From contig NC_030856.1 in assembly GCF_000208745.1 (NCBI RefSeq), forward strand, positions 8,226,714-8,290,713: 64,000 nt of DNA, in the 5' to 3' direction. This DNA comes from Theobroma cacao (lineage: Eukaryota > Streptophyta > Magnoliopsida > Malvales > Malvaceae). Below, piece by piece: positions 25,301 through 36,463 of this stretch (positions are counted from its first letter, which is position 1; each line of letters opens with the position of its first letter). The translations under genes and the position numbers were made by a program. Below the pieces are notes generated by a model. That model did no database searches and was not told the DNA's origin. It saw only the letters and a program-made list of their open reading frames with translations.

Positions 25301-28300
25301 CCTAAGGGATAACACTTGAGCCCTACCCGAACCTAATACAAGTGGTGAAATTACTATCCAAACTTGTCTCAAACTCGATTATAAGATACCCTAACCCTAT
25401 ATAATCGAGTCGGGTACTCGCGAGTACCCTATAACAGGGTACCCATTGCCATCCATAATATATTTTATTTCATAATTCATTGCATTTTTTTACTCTTGTG
25501 TAGTAAAGGAAGATAAAGCCTTTTGAATAGTTGTCAGTTCAGCCTCCTTTTGTAGAGCAATTATGAAAGCTTTTCCTCAATCTGAAACCGATGATAAGAG
25601 ATACATATACGTTTGTTTCTACGTAACTCAACTTGAGGATCTTTATCTATTGTGATAGATGAACTTAATGGTAAATGGCTCTCTCTATCCCCAAAAGTTT
25701 GAGGAATTTCTTTCACATTCTCAATTAGGCTGCTTGGTGGGCCAATATCAAGACCTTCAATTTCATAAAGGTATATTTCATTATGAATTTCTCCTTTGCT
25801 TGGGAAATCTTCTTTTAAGAAAATCACATCTCGTGACTTATGTTTGGTTATGCTTCCATTTCCATGTTCTCATATGAACACATATCCCTTAGAGTGTTCA
25901 AAGTACCTTGTAAAGATACATATTTTTGCTGTTAGATATAATTTCCCATCCTTATACTAAGTAATGTGTACAAAAGTAGCTAAACCCCAAGGTTGCAAAT
26001 TACCCATGTTATGTTTTCTGTTGGTCTAAAGCTCATATAGGGTTGAAAGTATTGATCTGTACGATGCACAATAAAGAACATAAGAAATAGTCAAAAGTAC
26101 ATCCCCCAAAAAAGATAAGAGAATATCTGTTTACAACATCATCGACCTAACCATGTCTAAGAGGATTCTGTCCATTCTTTTCACTACACCAATTTGTTGA
26201 AAAGTCTTTAGAATCGTTAGTTGTTTGAGTATCCTTTTTCATGACAAAGCCTCTTAAATTACTCAGATAAATATTCACAACCTCGGTTTGTTCTTCCAGG
26301 CTTAAGCTTTGGTCTAGTTGATTCTCAATCAAGGTTACATAGTGTATTTTTGAACTTATGGCAAATCAAGTAGACATTACCAAACACGTATAGCAATTTA
26401 TAAATGTAATGAAACAAGGAGCACCATGGCTTGCCTTCACATTCATTGGGCCACAAATGTCTGAATGGAATATTTGTAATAGAACAAATACTCTTTTGGC
26501 TTTTCCAAAATGGTTTTTTAATTGCTATTCTATAAAAAATGTTCATAGGTTGGCGAAGAAACTTTAGCGAATGGGCCTAAAAGACCTTTTTTAGCTAATC
26601 TAGTCATTTTATCTTGTCAAATATGGTCTAATCTAGCATGCCATTTTACAAAAATATTACAAACATTATCATGGGTAACAATTAAAGAAATAGATCATTG
26701 ACATGATTATAGCTAGCATAATTAGTGTTTAAAATCATCAAACCATCTCGAATAAAACCACAATTATAATTAATTGTTCCTATAAAAATACCAACGTGAT
26801 TTCCCTCAAAAGCAAACCTAAAACCTAAGTTTAACATGATTATAACTGAAAATAAGTTTTGCCAAAGTTTTGGAGTATAAATGACATCATGAAGAAGCAA
26901 GGTACAATACTATACATTTCCAACTTGTAAATGCCAATGCCTAGTACCTCCATGCTAGTATCATTCTCATTTTTTATGTTTTTAAATCTAACTAGAATTA
27001 GATGGAACTCGAAAAATCCAACTCTTTTCTTAGTCCACAAACCACATCAGAAAAGGATGAATAGATAAAGTTTTACTAGCCACAAAGCAATCAAAATGAG
27101 ACATACAATTGGAAAGTACTTACTTTCACTTCATGCACTACAAGCGAAATGTCCTAATTTTCCATAGTTATAACAAGTTAATTTGGCTCTATCTTTCTTA
27201 CCACTAAGCTTGCATTTATGATGCTTGGTAGTTTTTTCCTTCTTTGGTGCAATCCATTATTAGTGTCCTTCTTAAAGACTCTTCTTCACTTAGACCAAGA
27301 TGCCTTGCATGAACTAGGCTTTGCAACATTGACAACATTAATTGTGGTAGATTTTTGAACCTTCAAGCACTCATCTTCCAACTCCAAATGACATAATATG
27401 TCATCAAAATTTTTTTACGCTATCATTATATGTCGCCTCTGTCTTCATGTGCTCCCAAGAGTAAAAAAAAAAAAAAAAGGGAATGACTACTTGAATCTAT
27501 TGTTCATCTGTTAAGACAATCTCTACTGCCTTAAGCTAATCAAGGTAGATATTGTTCTCAAATGTTTTTTCATTGATTTATATGCCTTTTTCATATAAGT
27601 ATTGAACTTTAAGTTCAACTAGCACAACTTAGTTAGATAAACCATTCCATATTTGTTATTAAAGGCTTGCCACATCTCATGAGTTGTCTAATTCTACTCA
27701 AACTTGCCTATCAAATCCTTGTGCATGGTGTCAACATAGTAAAAGCATGCACCATAATCCTTCTTACACCAATTTTGCTAGGCTTTAAGATCATAATTGT
27801 GTTGATCATTGTGCATGTTACTCAACATAGTAAAGAGTGCACAACGATCCTTTTTGCAACAATTTTGGTAGTCTTCAAGATCACAATGGTATTGAGTTAT
27901 ATTTTCAGGTATGCCTCTTGCATAATTTGGTCAAGGCATTTGAAAACCCCTTGCTTATTTAAGAGATATTGGATTTTATGACACTAAATTCAATATGCTC
28001 GTAATCATCTCTAGTATACAAGTAATTATTAACATTATTCAAAATAATTCGTAAAATTTTAGTTTTAGGAGAAAAATTCTAAAAATTTCACTCATACCAA
28101 CACCTCCCACTTATCATGGCATTTCTGGATATGACACTAAATTGCATATTACTAGAGAACTTAGCATGCTTAACAACTCATAAAATTATATCATGCTAAA
28201 CATATTTAATTTCTGAATAATTTAAATGTCATCATATAAATCATGTATCACATGAATGCTATTCACTTAAAATATTAAAGACATAACCTAAGTATTTTTC

Positions 28301-31300
28301 TTAATAATTAAAATTTCAAAAAGGTACAAATTATGGAGAAAATTCTAATTATAGGTTCTAAAAATTCATAAAATGCACACCAGACATCTCTTTGTTGCAC
28401 ACATTCCCATAAGTGTAGCATAAACTCTCACTGACCCAAAAACAAAGGCATGTGGCTCCGCGTGCACGAATGAGTCGCGAAAATTTAAAGTTATGTTTTT
28501 AGCATATTTTAATTTTAAAAATATTTTTGAGAAATGTTAAAATTATGAAAAGACTATAAAAGAAATAAATAGCAATATTCTTGAATTTTTAGTGATAGTG
28601 TGTCAGAAGCGCACCTCCATAGAGTCCTTACACGCCACCACACACCACCTAGGTGTGAGTGGGCATCTTTTTCTACCCAAGAAAACTATTTCAATGCAAA
28701 TCATTATCCCTTGGTGGCATGTGCAATCCACGCACTGCTTCGTAGAAGCTTTTTGTCATGTTCTTTATGTTAGTTGGTTGATCTTAGAAAAGAGAATCCA
28801 TTATGGTGGTCAATGCTTCAACTGGAGTATAGGGTGTACGACATGCATTAAGTCGAAAGTGGTTTGGGCTTTTGGTCTGTTTTTTTTTTTTTTTCAATTT
28901 AGTCTCAATTTCTTTTGCAAAGTTCTCTAAACATACAAATCCAAATGATACAAATAATATACTGATGGAAAGTTTATCAAGAAAGGATATTATTAGTATA
29001 AAATCGTAAATAAAAAAACATAGGATAGAGAGAAAATATAATCAAAGTTTCAGATCAAACTTTTAATTTTTTTTTCAATATTTACTCATCACATGAAGCT
29101 TAAATTGTCAAGATTTCATTAAGCACATATAAGTATCATATGATGAAAAAATCAGTGTTGAGTTTTAGGTTGTCTACCATTCTATATTTTATTTGATTAG
29201 GATTGTTGTTTGTATACAACATTAAATAGTTGCATAGTTTTAAGCTTTTTGTTCTACATTGAGTCTTAATCACATTATACTTAGACTTTTATATTATAAA
29301 AGTGGATCTCTGAGCTTTGAGAAAGGGTTTAAAATAGTGAGCAGTGCTTTGAGAACTCTAAAGAGGGAACATTTTGTAACTCTATCTTTTGCTCTAGGTG
29401 AAGCTAGAGTGGTTTGGGTTAATATTCTTGGGAGGTTATTGTAAAAGGGTGTGTAAGGGATCTTAAATTGGTTTTGGAAACTATAGAGGTCAATTTATTA
29501 TACTTTAATTTCTCAATAATAGAAAAACGGTTTCATTCTGTAGATGTAGGTAAAAGGCCAAACCACGTAAATTCTTATGCTTTTTCTGTTTGTTTGATTT
29601 CTCTAAGTTTTATTTTTATTGTTTCTTGGACAATTTTCACAATAAACTGGTATCAGAGCATTGGGTTTGAGAAAATCAAGATTCAACAAATATGTCAAGA
29701 GTTACTAGTTCTACAAATTTTTCAATTGAAAAGTTTGATGGGAAAACTAGTTCACGTAGTGGCCGAGAAGGATGAAAGATCTCCTTGTGCAACAAAGTTT
29801 GGTGTGTCCCTTGCTAAGAAAGGAGGAAAGGTAACTAGATGACATGAAGGATGTTGAATGGGCAAAGTTGGAGCAAAGGTGTGTGAGCACTATTCGGCTT
29901 TGCATTAGAGATAACATGCTTAACTATGCTATTGATGAAGATTCTGCTCCAAGGTTGTGGGCAAAATTGAAAAAGATTTACTTGACAAAAAATCTTTCTA
30001 ATAAGTTGCAACTTAGGCGAAAGTTGTATCGCTTAAAGATAGAAGAGAATGGAGACCTCATGAAGCATATGAACGAATTCGACGGGGATCATTGATCAAT
30101 TGAAGAAGGTTGATGTGAAGGTGGAGAAAGATAAAAAGGTACTGTTATTCCTAGCATGGCTCCCAAACTCCTATGAGGTATTTGTGGAATCTTTGATATG
30201 TGTGGTAGATACAATAACGTTAGAACAAGCACAAGCAACATTAATGTCTTGTGAAACTTGAAAGAAAAATAAGAAAGGGGATAGAGATTCAAGTAGCTTG
30301 GCATTGATAACTGAGGTTTGTAGAAGGAAGTCATTCGACATGGGATTTAAGGGTGGCAAGTCTAGATCTAGCAATGTTTAGTGCTTTCAATGCAAAAGGT
30401 ATGGACATATTAAAAAGGATTGTCCTACAAAATAGGATGAAAGTAACTTGAACAAAGGTGAGTGTGCTTTTGTTGCTGAAGGTGATGATTGTGATGTCCT
30501 TGTAATATCAGAAAATATGGATACAAATTCTGATTGGTATTTAGATTTTGCTTCTGCCATTCATGTATGTTATTAAAAGGATTATTTTGATTTAGTTCAA
30601 GCAGGAGTGTCTGAGAATTTGACTTTAGGTAACAAGTCAATAATGAAGGCCATAGGTCTTGAAATGGTGAAAATCAAAATGTTTGATGAGGTTGTGCGCT
30701 CTTTAGGTGCTGTGGCCTATGTCCTAGAGATGCGTAAGAATTTAATATCATTGAGCTTGTTAGACTCCAAAGGGTGTAAATATTTTGCTTATGATGGAGT
30801 GGTAAAAGTCACACAAGGTGCCATGGTCTTGATGAGGAGAAATTTGCATAATGGTTTGTATCGTCTAGAATGTGAGGTCTCGAAGGGATGGGAACAGTGC
30901 ACAAGTGATGGTGGCTACTAAAGTGAGATTTCATTTGCCGAGAAGGTGATGAAAGGTTCTCATGGCATAGACAGTGGTGAAAAGACGAAAAATCTTACTA
31001 GTAGTGAATTGGAAAGGTCATTGAGGTCCATTTTCGAAGTCAATTAATGCCATTGACTTGACGGCTACACAGTTGCATTGGCCATTTTATGAAAATGAGT
31101 GTTGGACCATGCTTGATTTAGTATGTGTAGTCGTGGTAATTTTTAAGGCCAATGGTTTGGAAAGTCTTGTACTTGGAGAGTTGTTTAATGTGTAGGAAAG
31201 TAGGTGGAGTTAGGAGGTTGCAATTAGGTGCGATTGGTGGAAGAGCCTTAAAGAGTTTGAATTCAAGTCAAAGGTGGAGATTTGTTGAGTTTTAGGTTGA

Positions 31301-34174
31301 CTAGAATTCTAAATCTTATTTGATTATGATTCTTATTTGTATACAACATTAAGTAGTTGAATGGTTTTAAACTTCTTATTCCACATCGAATCTTAATCAC
31401 ATTCTACTTTGAATTTTTATATTATAAAAGTGGATTTCTAGGCTTTAGAATAGTGAGTGGTGCTTTGAAAGTTCTAGAAAGATAACACTTTGTAACTCTA
31501 TCTTTTGCTCTATGTGGAGCTAGAGTAGTTTGGGTGAGCGTTCTTGGGGGGTTATTGAAAAAGGATGTGCAAGGGATCCTGGGTTGGTTTTGGGAACCAT
31601 AGAAGTCAATTTATTGTACTTTAATCTCTCAATAATAAAAGAACGGTTTCACTCTTTGGACATAGACAAGAGGCTGAACCACATAAATTCCTATGTTTTT
31701 TCTATTTATTTGATTTCTTTGGGCTTTTTATTTATTATTTTTTGGGCAATTTTCACAACAATCAGACCTTAGAAACATACCTTTCTACAATTATCATTAA
31801 GATGCCTTTGCCATATAAGCTTAAAAAATATGATAATCATAAACTAAGCTATAATTAATGAATCTTAGCATGTTAGTCATGTTTTTCAGAGATCATAACA
31901 ACATGAAAATCCTTGATTCGGCTCTAATATCAATGTAAGAAAACATGCAGATTACCAAAAAATTACGAAATAATTTTTACTCCGATCATACTTATGTCAG
32001 TTTTTTGCCTTTTCAAGACTAATGCAGAGTGACTCCAAGATCTTGATTCTGGGCTTTTTACAACCCTTTTTATCTCAAAAATCTCGCAATGGAAATTATT
32101 ACAAAAATGAGTAGTAACCACACTCTTCACAATACAAGAACCTTAGCTTAACAATGGAACATGGATGGTTTTTCTCTAGGGAGGAAAGTTTTCTACTCTT
32201 GTATTTTTAGAATAATCTTGATGAATTGTTGGTGTGTCATTTGGTGGAGCATCCAAGCATATTTATAAACCTTTTAAGATCGCTTAAGAACTCTCATCAA
32301 GATAATCCTGAAAATATTTTTTTACAATAAATAATTTAACATTTAATTGATTTTAGATTATTGTATTCATTATATTGGTTGTATTTTTCTATTAATATGA
32401 AAAAAACTTACAAAATAATCGCATTGTGAAAGTAATTGAAGTAGTTTTATATATATATATATATAAGTGCATGTGTGTGTCTCCTTTTTCCCCTTTTCTC
32501 AAAAAGCACGTGACACAATTTTGAGTGTCACTAAGTTACACTATGCGATAAGGTTAAAATACACATCCATTATCCCAATATACACAAGGAGCTAACTTGT
32601 TCTTCCCATGATGTTCACTAATTGCCCTTTCAATAACTAATCCTAAGCAACTGCTCCTACTTGGTGTATATATAAAAGCCTTGACAATTCATCAAGGATA
32701 CGTTGGAAAGTCAACATACTCCTTCTTTAAGATACTTTCTCAAACTCTCTCTTACTAAGGTCTTCCTTTGCCCCTTACTTTTTACCTAACTCTCTACCTT
32801 GGTCCATCACTTCCCTATATTCTACCTCTTACCACAACACTCAGTGCTTTACCTATATCAATCTCATTCTTCGTCGCCTCTATCACATCTCATTTTACTT
32901 GTTGCAATACTACCACTCTCCCTATCAAAGAAGATTTCCTTCTACACGTATGTTTATTTTTTTTTTCATTTCTTCTTCTCTTTTTCTTATTTTAGTTAAT
33001 TATCATTATAATGTTAAAATTAACCAATCAAAGCTAATTTGAATTATTCTTTTCTTGAGAAACAGGAATTATATTAGCAAGAACATTATTGGGGATATTT
33101 GGCTTGATTGCACTTGTTATACACAAATTAAGGAGAAGACATTTAGCAATGGATGATATGATAGAGAACTTTCTTCAGAGTCAAAACAATCTGATGCCTA
33201 TAAGGTATTCTTATTCTGAAGTAAAGAGAATGACAGGAGATTTCAAGATTAAATTAGGCCAAGGAGGATATGGCTCCGTGTTTAAAGGAAAACTTCGAAG
33301 TGGTCGAGAAGTTGCAATAAAATTGTTAAGCAAATCAAAAGCTAATGGACAAGATTTCATCAATGAAGTTGCAACTATTGGAAGGATTCATCATGTTAAT
33401 GTGGTACAACTTATAGGATTTTGTGTGGAAGGATCAAAACAGGCCCTTGTGTACGATTTCATGGTAAATGGGTCCTTAGATAAAATTATATTTTCAACAG
33501 AGAATAACACTTTAAGTTGGGAGAAAATATTTGAGATTGCCCTTGGAGTGGCACGAGGAATTGATTACTTACATAGAGGTTGTGAAATGCAAATTTTACA
33601 TTTTGATATCAAGCCACATAACGTTCTTCTAGATGAAAACTTTAGACCAAAAGTTTCAGATTTTGGCCTTGCAAAATTATATTCAGTGGATGACAATATT
33701 GTCTCTCTTACAGCAGCACGAGGGACACTAGGATATATTGCTCCTGAGTTGTTTTACAAAAATATTGGAGGCGTCTCATATAAAGCTGATGTTTATAGTT
33801 TTGGAATGATGTTGATTGAAATGGTGGGAAGGAGGAAAAACTTGAATCCATTTGCAGAACATTCCAGTCAAATTTATTTTCCGTCGTGGATCTATGATCA
33901 ATTTGATCATGGAGATGATATAGAGCTTGGAGATGTGACAGAAAGTGAAAACAAAATTGTGAAAAAAATAGTAATAGTTGCCTTTTGGTGCATACAGACG
34001 AAGCCCACAGACCGTCCTTCGATGAGCAAAGTCTTGAAAATGCTTGAAAGTGAACTTGAGCTCCCCGAAATTCCTCCCAAGCCTTTTCTATTCTCTCAAG
34101 AAATGTCCACTAAAGATCATGCTAGTAAGAATTCGAGAGATGAGACAACTACAGATTCCGATAATATTGTGTAA
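19382..34174 (+). CDS. LRK10-like receptor protein kinase, copy A (apparently intact)
   Basis: Four exons, 19382-20052, 20257-20372, 20716-20745 (30 nt) and 33066-34174, join in frame to 641 residues. The order is signal peptide (1-26), GUB_WAK-type ectodomain ([18 protein letters not shown], several NxS/T sites) without an obvious WAK_assoc domain, a membrane span at about 266-291 split between exons 3 and 4, then Ser/Thr kinase. Kinase marks are GQGGYG (337-342), Lys358 in [14 protein letters not shown] (451-458), DFG (471-473) and APE (498-500). HFD replaces HRD, so it is a non-RD kinase, as is common for LRK10-like and immune receptors. Likely a plasma-membrane receptor; ligand unknown. 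Intron 3 is 12,320 bp and filled by nested retroelements, against 1.6-1.9 kb in B and C, so correct splicing needs RNA evidence. Confidence 0.85.
20910..21560. mobile_element. Non-autonomous TIR element in intron 3 of copy A
   Basis: The ends are inverted copies over about 75 bp. The left arm runs from TTAAATTTTGAAATTAGTC to about 20987; the complementary right arm is about 21483-21560, including the shared word AATTTTTACAAATTATT inverted. The interior has no coding sequence. Long arms with short total length fit a Mutator-type MITE. The target duplication is unclear because both borders are A/T runs. Confidence 0.75.
24682..25457. mobile_element. Probable non-autonomous hAT-like element inside the copia element
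   Basis: The left border reads TAGGGTTGTTAACGAGTAGGG and the right border, inverted, TATGGATGGCAATGGGTACCC, resembling widespread plant hAT-type MITE termini. The block has no pol homology and sits between two reverse-transcriptase-side fragments of the surrounding copia element. The middle contains purine-rich AAGAAAAGAAAG repeats (about 24860-25200). Boundaries are approximate and the target duplication was not resolved. Confidence 0.5.
29156..31760 (+). mobile_element. Nested, internally deleted copia element with intact LTR pair and target duplication
   Basis: The 5' LTR is 29156-29644 and the 3' LTR 31283-31760, both starting TGTTGAGTTTTAGGTTG. The 5-bp target duplication ATCAG is at 29151-29155 and 31761-31765. 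The primer site TGGTATCAGAGC follows the 5' LTR, and a purine-rich tract (31271-31279) precedes the 3' LTR. The interior codes only for gag (29844-30100; zinc knuckle [15 protein letters not shown] at about 30388-30435) and the start of pol (30607-30921). Most of integrase, reverse transcriptase and RNase H are absent, so it would need another element's enzymes. It is inserted in the opposite orientation inside the larger copia element. Confidence 0.9.
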
Positions 34175-35190
34175 TGTAAGTTGTGCATGAATTTTAGTAC
34201 TTTATCATACTACCTTTAGTGTTTTACAGATACATTTCTAATGATTTGGGCATTAGTTGTGGAAATGAACATGTGTGAGAAATAGTATTACTAAAATGTA
34301 AGACATTTAAGTTTGATATAATGGTTATTATCTCTATTTATATCATGAAAAATTTGGCATTTAGCAATGAAAAGTTTTTTATTTAGTGTTACAAAAAATT
34401 GTGATGTAAATATTATTTGTAGTAGTTTCTCTAACCCTTTTTTTTTTGCATATTTTTTGCCACAAAATGGAGTTTGCAATAGTCTATCGTAGCATAAGAC
34501 TTTTTATTTTGCGAAAGATTATTTTCAATACTTTTTAAATTTTTATTAAAAAATTTAGTTTCCAAAATCTAGCAGTATGTATAAAACCTTTCTTTATTGT
34601 AAAAATAATTAAAATTTTGCAACATTATAAAAGGTGCTGCAAAAAAATTGTTAATAAATGTATAATTTCGTTGAATGTTAATTAAAATGTTTGAGATTTG
34701 AATTTATTCTTCTCTTCATATATGTTCCCAAAAAAAATGTAAAATGTGGACTCAATTGTGTTTTTAAGGCCATTGTAGTTGCTTTTTAGTCTTGGATTAT
34801 TGTAACCTTTCTATTGTGCAGGTTTAATTCGATGAACAACAAAGACTTGTTTTCTCTGAGTTCAATTGCCAAGTTTGAACACGGATTTTCTTCTTTCTTG
34901 TCTGAGTGGTCGTACCTGTCTACAGAAATATAAAGAAAGATACCCACCGACTTTGGCTTTTTGGTTGTCACTCATCAATAGCTTTGGGTACAGCCTGTTT
35001 TATGCTGTTTTGCCAGTTTTGGTGGTTGACTCATGACTTTCGATATAAATGTATGGTAATGTTATTTAGCAGCCACAGAACATGGCAGCAACAGTGAAGA
35101 TAAGGAACTTTCCTAGGTGCTTCTTTACTTGCCTCAATTAAATTACTCTCCCTTGGCTCTCTTTTTCTCTCCCACTGGTGAAAATTTTGG
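34175..35190. promoter_or_regulatory. Spacer with a gene-less copy of the receptor promoter
   Basis: After the 3' end of copy A, the stretch 34690-35120 is clearly related to the region upstream of copy A (18990-19260), including the block around ACACGGATTTTCTTC. It leads only into the signal-peptide stub at 35191, so this is a promoter without a working gene. No other gene seen. Confidence 0.6.
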
Positions 35191-35240
35191 ATGCTAAAGC
35201 GCAAAACTTTAATCATTTTGCCTCCTAGCTTTTGCTTTCT
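35191..35240 (+). pseudogene. Signal-peptide stub of an LRK10-like ectodomain
   Basis: ATG followed by codons for MLKRKTLIILPPSFCFL, aligning with the [17 protein letters not shown] start of copies E and G. It is preceded by the same CTCTCCCACTG..GAAA..TTT leader. Homology stops after about 50 bp. A truncated relic. Confidence 0.6.
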
Positions 35241-35835
35241 TATATGAAAAAAGAATGTAACTTTATTTTTCTCTTACTTTATACAAAGAAAATATGTGGG
35301 TTCAATTCTTTTTCATACCTACCCACAAAAGTGAAATCTTTACCACCATATATATCCATGTTTATCTCTCTTTAGTTGCAATTATATTTCCCAAATTCTC
35401 CTAACAAAAATTGTATAGACCTGCCAAATTTTATAAAATTCTATGCTAATAAAATATTTTTAATCACACAAGTTAAAAAAAATTAAATGCAAATTTATTG
35501 TAGTGTGTTTTTTCCACTTTGGTCTAGACTCCAGTCAATTGAATTTTCAAAGGCAGATTTGCTTTCATTTGCACCAAGAGAATGATTAGAATGATTGCCA
35601 GAGCAATGAAAATAAGATAATCCTAGGTTTTTTTAATCTTCCTCCTTAGAATTTTTTACACATATGAAAAGAAAATGTAAAGTATGGAACTGATTAAGAA
35701 TCCAAATCCTCTGTCGTATTCGTTGACTTTTCAAATGAAGACTTGGTTTTAATAATAAAGATAAGAGAACATCATAGCGCTTTTTCACAAACTAATCAAG
35801 CCCTTAATCTCCTTCTCTCCCACGGAAACTGTAGG

Positions 35836-36000
35836 CTGCTGAGAGTAAAACTTCCATTACTTTGCCTCTTGGCTTTTGCTTTTTCTCTACTCCTTGATGC
35901 ATGCATCGCTTGAGGCAAAAACAAGCACCGTGGCTTTTGTTTCTGTGGCTCTTTGTTTCTGCTGAAACATTAACATCAATTACCCTTTCCGTTAAACTTA
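35836..36000 (+). pseudogene. Ectodomain exon 1 fragment with lost start codon
   Basis: Aligns with the first ~50 codons of copies B and E (LRVKLPLLCLLAFAFSLL and so on). The ATG is replaced by CTG at 35836-35838, a TGA stop closes the frame at the end of the signal peptide, and a short duplication interrupts the cysteine motif region near 35935-35965. Non-functional remnant just before copy B. Confidence 0.75.
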
Positions 36001-36457
36001 GATTTGATTTCCGTTGCAGCCATAGAAATAATTAGCAAAGCAATGAAGATAACATTGTGCTAAGATTTAATGTTTCTCGTTAAACTTTTTTATGTATAAT
36101 CCTCCAAAGAAACATACTTTTTAATACTTACAGAAAAATAAATGTAAAATATGAAATTGATCAATTTTGTTTAGAATTATTATTGTATATATCTTGAAAT
36201 TTTGAAATTCCAAAATTTATAATATTGTTTTTGACTCATATTATACATACTATATATTATTAAGGGATTATATTAATCTCCCTACTGTGTAGATATACTT
36301 GAATGAATTACAAAGATTTATTTTCTGTCAGTTTCACTGCCAGTTGGTTGGACACATATTTTATTCATTGTTGTTTGTTTGTGTGGAAAATCACCCACGA
36401 GCACTATGGCAGGCTTTGTGTTAAATGTGTTTTACTGTTTTGGTTTTAATTAGTTGA

Positions 36458-36463
36458 TTGACT
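36458..36463 (+). promoter_or_regulatory. W-box core upstream of copy B
   Basis: TTGACT at the position matching the conserved TTGACTGACTTTTC block before other copies, 114 bp before the ATG. Putative WRKY site. Confidence 0.35.

Larger units (their letters stand above)
21603..32326 (-). mobile_element. Ty1/copia retrotransposon on the minus strand, decayed, with insertions
   Basis: The right LTR (31934-32326, begins TGTAAGAAAACATGC, ends TTTTTTTACA) has a matching left LTR starting at 21603, itself interrupted after about 21895. Left of the right LTR is a methionine-tRNA-type primer site on the minus strand (complement of 31919-31933). Minus-strand pol pieces run leftward: a gag zinc-knuckle area near 27.1-27.4 kb, a pre-integrase segment (26900-26682, [20 protein letters not shown]), integrase fragments (26.6-25.5 kb), reverse transcriptase (24526-24018, [12 protein letters not shown]) and RNase H (23630-23358, [10 protein letters not shown]). 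Stops and frameshifts are frequent. It is interrupted by the elements at 24.7-25.5 and 29.2-31.8 kb and lies inside intron 3 of copy A. Confidence 0.85.

Noticed and set aside
32768..32999. Two overlapping 66-75 codon frames before the copy A kinase exon
   Set aside because: Low-complexity Leu/Ser/Phe translations of CT-rich intron sequence, with no family resemblance.
33089..34174. A kinase-only gene starting at 33089
   Set aside because: There is no ATG there (TTG), the exon has a proper acceptor at 33064-33065, and it joins in phase to the exons at 19.4-20.7 kb.
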